Source: Marinicella meishanensis
GTDB taxonomy: Bacteria; Pseudomonadota; Gammaproteobacteria; Xanthomonadales; Marinicellaceae
Direction: 5' to 3'
Length of the DNA stretch: 64,000 bases
NCBI RefSeq assembly: GCF_019931145.1
Contig: NZ_JAIOUV010000002.1
Coordinates: forward strand, 186,001-250,000
Positions 60,364-64,000 of the stretch are shown here, one piece after another. The translations under genes and the position numbers were made by a program. The notes beneath the pieces were generated by a model. That model did not search any database. It saw nothing but the letters and a program-made list of their open reading frames with translations, and was not told where the DNA came from. The stretch's first letter is position 1, and every line of letters starts with the position of its first letter.

Positions 60364-62112
60364 TCAAGCCAATTTGGCTTGCAGGGTCTGCAGCTGGTCA
60401 TACAGGGCTTGCGGCACCCGATCTCCGAATTCGGCGAGGAATTCTGTCACCGATTCAGCTTCTTTTTGCCAACCGGCGGCATCCACCGTCAGCAGTTGGT
60501 CCAGCACACCCAAGTCCATGTCCAGGTCATCGGTGTTCAGGTCAGCCACTTGCGGCAAATGACCAATGGCCGTCTCTTGCGCACCCACTTGGTCTTGGCA
60601 GCGGGCAATGATCCACTCCAACACCCGCATGTTCTCACCAAAGCCTGGCCACATGAAGCGACCATCGGCGTCTTTGCGGAACCAATTCACGGTGAATACC
60701 TTGGGCAAATGATCGGCTTTTTCTTGCATGCCCAACCAGTGACCCCAGTAATCACCAAAGTGATAACCACAGAAGGGTTTCATGGCCATCGGATCTCGGC
60801 GCACCACGCCCACAGCCCCGGTGGCTGCAGCGGTGGTTTCAGAAGCCACGGTGGCGCCCATCAACACGCCATGTTCCCAATCGCGGGCTTCGGTCACCAA
60901 CGGCACCAAGCTGGCCCGTCGACCTCCAAATACGATGGCATCAATCGGCACACCGCTGGCTGATTCAGATTCTGGCGAATAACTGGGACAGCGCTTGGCC
61001 GAAACGGTGAAGCGTGAATTGGGGTGCGCCGCCGGGCCATTGGCCGGATCGAATGGGCGACCTTGCCAATCGGTTTTCGGGGTGCGGTCATCCAAGCCTT
61101 CCCACCAAGGTTGGCCGTCTTCGGTTTCGGCCACATTGGTGAAAATGGTGTCTTGGTACAGCATTTTCAGGGCATTGGGGTTGGTGTCTTCGGCGGTGCC
61201 TGGGGCCACACCAAAGAAACCGGCTTCGGGGTTGATCGCCCACAAGCGACCGTCCTCACCTGGGCGCATCCAACAAATGTCATCACCCACGGTGCTGATT
61301 TCCCAGCCATCTTTGACGTAACCTGCCGGTGGGATCAACATCGCCAGATTGGTTTTACCACAAGCCGACGGGAACGCCGCGGCCACATAATGTTGTTTGC
61401 CGGCTGGGGTTTTGATGCCCAAAATCAGCATGTGCTCAGCCAACCAGCCTTCGGTTTTGGCTTGGTAGGAAGCAATCCGCAAGGCATGACATTTTTTGCC
61501 CAACAAGGCATTGCCACCATAACCCGAGCCATAGCTTTTGATGCTCAACTCTTCGGGGAAATGCATGATGAATCGGCGGTTGGGGTCCAACTCACCGGTT
61601 GAATGCAGGCCTTTGACAAAGCCGCCTTCCCGCTCAATGCGGGCCAAGGCCGCTTGACCCATGCGGGTCATCAAACGCATGTTTTGCACCACATAGGCAC
61701 TGTCGGTGATTTCCACCCCACAACGAGAAATCGGTGAATCGATCGGGCCCATGCAGTAAGGAATCACATACATGGTGCGCCCTTGCATGCAGCCTTGGAA
61801 CAAATCGTCCATTTTGGCGTGGGCTGTAGCCGGCGCCATCCAGTGGTTGTTGGGGCCGGCATCAATTTCGTTTTCGGTACAAATGAAGGTCAAATGCTCC
61901 ACCCGGGCCACGTCTTGTGGGTCGGACAGGTGTAAAAAGCAATTGGGGTGGGTTTGTTCGTTGAGTTTTTTGTAGGTGCCGTCGGCCAACAGCATGTCAT
62001 TGAATTGTTGTTCTTCGGCAGCCGTGCCATCACACCAATGAATGTGGTCGGGTTGAGTCAATTCAGCCACTTGTTTGACCCAATCGGCCAAGGCTTGGTT
62101 TGTTGTGGTCAT
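60364..62112 (-). CDS. pckG: Phosphoenolpyruvate carboxykinase (GTP)
   Basis: Converts oxaloacetate and GTP to PEP, the entry to gluconeogenesis. The 582 residues show the GTP-type signatures: substrate loop GGFVKGLHSTGEL, SGYGGNALLGKKCHALRIAS, P-loop FPSACGKTNLAM near 250 with its active-site Cys, and VFGGRRASLVPLVTEARDWEHGV. The GTP form is less usual in gammaproteobacteria than the ATP form and is typical of Xanthomonadales. Monocistronic, with its own terminator. Confidence 0.96.
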   Translation of the reverse strand: MTTTNQALADWVKQVAELTQPDHIHWCDGTAAEEQQFNDMLLADGTYKKLNEQTHPNCFLHLSDPQDVARVEHLTFICTENEIDAGPNNHWMAPATAHAKMDDLFQGCMQGRTMYVIPYCMGPIDSPISRCGVEITDSAYVVQNMRLMTRMGQAALARIEREGGFVKGLHSTGELDPNRRFIMHFPEELSIKSYGSGYGGNALLGKKCHALRIASYQAKTEGWLAEHMLILGIKTPAGKQHYVAAAFPSACGKTNLAMLIPPAGYVKDGWEISTVGDDICWMRPGEDGRLWAINPEAGFFGVAPGTAEDTNPNALKMLYQDTIFTNVAETEDGQPWWEGLDDRTPKTDWQGRPFDPANGPAAHPNSRFTVSAKRCPSYSPESESASGVPIDAIVFGGRRASLVPLVTEARDWEHGVLMGATVASETTAAATGAVGVVRRDPMAMKPFCGYHFGDYWGHWLGMQEKADHLPKVFTVNWFRKDADGRFMWPGFGENMRVLEWIIARCQDQVGAQETAIGHLPQVADLNTDDLDMDLGVLDQLLTVDAAGWQKEAESVTEFLAEFGDRVPQALYDQLQTLQAKLA

Positions 62113-62221
62113 GTCAACTTTATCTTACAGAAAAATTGGTGGCAAACCTTAACCTTTCAAGCCCTGAAAATCAAGCAAAAGCGATCAAGATCCAGTAAAA
62201 TCAAGGCTTTTTTGGTTGCGT

Positions 62222-63121
62222 TCACTTGATCCGATTCAAGATGCCGTCCAACTCATCTGAGCCGTGGTAATGAATGACCAATTTGCCGTTGCCTTTGGGG
62301 CTGTGATGGATGTCAACTTTGGCACACAGTTGTTCGGACAATTTCTGTTCCAGGTGTTTGATGTCTGCTGACTTTGCGACCGCTTTCGGTGCGGCTTTGA
62401 CCGCCGGATTTTTCAAAGATTTGACCAAGGCTTCGGCTTGCCTGACCGACATCTTTTTGCTGCTGATTTGCTGTGCTGCCGGCCATTGTTGCGCCTCATC
62501 CAAGGCCAACAAACAGCGGGCATGACCCATTTCCAACAGACCATCATTGAGCATGTCTTTGACTTTGGGGGTCAGCTCCAACAACCGCAATAGATTGCTC
62601 ACCGCCACCCGTGAACGCCCAACCGCTTCCGCCGCTTGGGCATGGGTGATGGTGAATTCCTCGATCAGCCGTTGCAAGGCCAAGGCTTCTTCCAAGGGAT
62701 TGAGGTCTTCACGCTGGATGTTCTCAATCAAGGCCATGGCGATGGTTTGTTGGTCATCCACTTGTTTGACCAACACCGGCACTTCGGTCAATTGGGCCAG
62801 TTGCGCCGCACGCCAGCGCCGTTCACCGGCGATGATTTCATAGCGGTTTCCGGCTATGTGCCTGACCACGATTGGTTGCACGATGCCCTGGGCCTCAATC
62901 GAGTCGGCCAATTCTTGCAATTTGCCTTGATCCATGATGCTGCGAGGTTGGTATTGGCCCGGCTGCAGTTGATCGGTTTGTAGGGTTTGCAGCTCACTGG
63001 TGGTTTCTGGACTGCTTTTGGCTTCGGTGCGACTGCCCAACAAGGCATCCAAACCCCGTCCCAAGCCGCTTTTGCGGGCCGGTTTTTTGCTCGCTTTCTT
63101 CTTGGTCAATTTTTTAGGCAT
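62222..63121 (-). CDS. parB: Chromosome partitioning protein ParB
   Basis: A 299-residue CTPase clamp that loads at parS. A Lys-rich N terminus leads to GLGRGLDALLG (residues 19-29, the ParA-stimulating region). The CTP-binding GERRWRA lies at 99-105, ENIQREDLNPLEEA near 135, a helix-turn-helix near 160-180 (TITHAQAAEAVGRSRVAVSNLLRLLEL in segments), and a C-terminal dimer domain. It overlaps parA by 8 bases. Confidence 0.96.
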   Translation of the reverse strand: MPKKLTKKKASKKPARKSGLGRGLDALLGSRTEAKSSPETTSELQTLQTDQLQPGQYQPRSIMDQGKLQELADSIEAQGIVQPIVVRHIAGNRYEIIAGERRWRAAQLAQLTEVPVLVKQVDDQQTIAMALIENIQREDLNPLEEALALQRLIEEFTITHAQAAEAVGRSRVAVSNLLRLLELTPKVKDMLNDGLLEMGHARCLLALDEAQQWPAAQQISSKKMSVRQAEALVKSLKNPAVKAAPKAVAKSADIKHLEQKLSEQLCAKVDIHHSPKGNGKLVIHYHGSDELDGILNRIK

Positions 63122-63899
63122 GGTTCCTCCTCAACAGTTCACTGGCCAAGCCCTTGTAGGCCACCGCCCCGCGAGACAAGTGGTCATACTCAATGGCAGA
63201 TTGCCCATAACTGGGAGCCTCGGCCACTTTCACATTGCGTGGCACCACCGTCATGAACACTTTGGAGCCAAAATGTTCGCTGATTTGGGCGGCCACGTCA
63301 TTGGCCAGGTTGTTGCGGCCATCAAACATGGTGCGCAACAAGCCTTCAATTTCGAGTTTGGGATTGACACTTTGCCGAACCCGCTCAATGGTGTCCATCA
63401 AAGAGGTCAAACCTTCCAAGGCATAGTACTCGCATTGCATCGGGATCAGCACACTGTGGGCGGCTGCCAGGGCATTGACGGTCAAGATACTCAAGGATGG
63501 CGGACAATCAATCAACACAAAATCATAATTGGCCACCACCGGCTGTAATTGTTGTTGCAGTATGGTTTGTGGCTCTTCGTATTCCATCAACTGCAGTTCA
63601 GCCGCAGTCAAGTCGGTGTTGGCCCCGATCAAATCCAAGGCTGGAAAACTCATGATGGCGTCGGCGGCCTGACATTCATCCATCAACAATTCACAGGCGG
63701 ATAGATTCAAGGCCCGCGAATCGGCACCACAGGCCATGGTGGCATTGCCTTGTGGGTCCAAATCAATCAATAAGACTTGCTTGCCCAGTTGCGACAGGCC
63801 CACCGCCAAGTTAACGGTGGTGGTGGTCTTGCCGACCCCACCCTTTTGGTTGGCCACGGCGATGATTTTGTGTTTGTATTGACTCATGTCACTGCCCAT
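63114..63899 (-). CDS. parA: Chromosome partitioning ATPase ParA
   Basis: A 261-residue ParA/Soj with deviant Walker A K19-G-G-V-G-K-T-T26, LLIDLDPQGNAT near 44, and DFVLIDCPPSLSILTVNALAA near 125. The start is either ATG 63899 or ATG 63887 (four codons later, MSQYKHK); neither has a strong ribosome site. It follows rsmG by 12 bases and overlaps parB, the usual origin-proximal order. Confidence 0.96.
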   Translation of the reverse strand: MGSDMSQYKHKIIAVANQKGGVGKTTTTVNLAVGLSQLGKQVLLIDLDPQGNATMACGADSRALNLSACELLMDECQAADAIMSFPALDLIGANTDLTAAELQLMEYEEPQTILQQQLQPVVANYDFVLIDCPPSLSILTVNALAAAHSVLIPMQCEYYALEGLTSLMDTIERVRQSVNPKLEIEGLLRTMFDGRNNLANDVAAQISEHFGSKVFMTVVPRNVKVAEAPSYGQSAIEYDHLSRGAVAYKGLASELLRRNHA

Positions 63900-63911
63900 T
63901 GCTTGTGTGCT

Positions 63912-64000
63912 TCATTGTTTGCAGAACTCATACAGTTTGCGTGCTTCAGCCAGAAACGGCACCTGTATGTCCCACACCTGGGTCTGATGGAACCCACCAT
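63912..64000 (-). CDS. rsmG: 16S rRNA m7G527 methyltransferase RsmG, C-terminal end (cut by window edge)
   Basis: The minus-strand frame ending in TGA at 63912-63914 encodes only the last 28 residues, closing with VWDIQVPFLAEARKLYEFCK. The V-P-x-L-x-x-x-R pattern fits the RsmG C terminus, and its position directly before parA-parB is the conserved order. The remainder lies outside the window, so the call rests on the tail and context. Confidence 0.7.
   Translation of the reverse strand, partial: GGFHQTQVWDIQVPFLAEARKLYEFCKQ

Noticed and set aside
63900-64000. A parS site near parAB
   Set aside because: I looked for the TGTTTCACGTGAAACA-type sequence around parB/parA and did not see one; it may lie outside the window.

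Overview
The window looks like a chromosomal segment of a free-living, aerobic gammaproteobacterium, probably on the Xanthomonadales/Lysobacterales or Marinicella-like side. The reasons are paired DUF1800/DUF1501 exported proteins, many secreted proteins ending in an F-x-x-x-F-[DE] motif, a fused alpha-beta branched-chain-type 2-oxoacid dehydrogenase E1, a GTP-type PEP carboxykinase, and moderately high GC with REP-like palindromes. The taxonomic call is inference. The right edge carries rsmG-parA-parB on the minus strand, the usual order near a chromosome origin.

Left edge (1-1898, minus): a three-gene operon of two small secreted proteins that share an unnamed domain, then a DUF1800 gene cut by the window edge. 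2151-12542 (plus): a tightly overlapping purine-degradation operon, with cytochrome-linked urate oxidase PuuD, allantoinase, allantoicase, OHCU decarboxylase, HIU hydrolase, an uncharacterised CitE/aldolase-like protein and xanthine dehydrogenase XdhA-XdhB-XdhC. Together these could take hypoxanthine/xanthine to ureidoglycolate and beyond. No AllA-type ureidoglycolate lyase is visible, which makes the CitE-like protein the most interesting member. 12598-17904: an acyltransferase, a GT-C-type membrane glycosyltransferase, a SulP anion transporter and an AT-rich orphan gene. 17978-21850: a TPP riboswitch and a four-gene thiamine-uptake operon (TonB receptor, small thiamine-binding-like protein, PnuT-type permease, APH-fold kinase). 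tRNA-Leu(CAG) follows.

22162-33961: secreted peptidase and propeller proteins, an Lrp regulator divergent from a 2-oxoacid dehydrogenase E1-E2 operon, a TPR gene with an apparent premature stop, then housekeeping genes (rph, rdgB, hemW) and a PhoX-like phosphatase. 33962-34847 is non-coding and holds a 192-bp-period tandem repeat carrying REP-like palindromes. 34848-49699: a short AT-richer islet, a GNAT enzyme, an exported metallo-beta-lactamase-fold protein, a voltage-gated-type channel with an acidic filter, a moxR-VWA-moaB operon, a cupredoxin divergent from a DUF1800-DUF1501 pair, a TraB-like protein, ydcH, ttcA, an M28 peptidase and a membrane LytTR regulator. 49747-64000: secreted NHL and alpha/alpha-toroid proteins, mtgA, an M23 peptidase, tsaB, mgtE, rimI, an ExeM-type nuclease, pckG, parB, parA and the end of rsmG.

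The strongest candidates for something undescribed are: (i) a secreted domain of about 120 residues, found four times in different architectures; (ii) a shared C-terminal F-x-x-x-F-[DE] tail on exported proteins; (iii) the CitE-like enzyme in the urate operon; and (iv) the 192-bp repeat array. All calls were made by reading the sequence; no database search was run.
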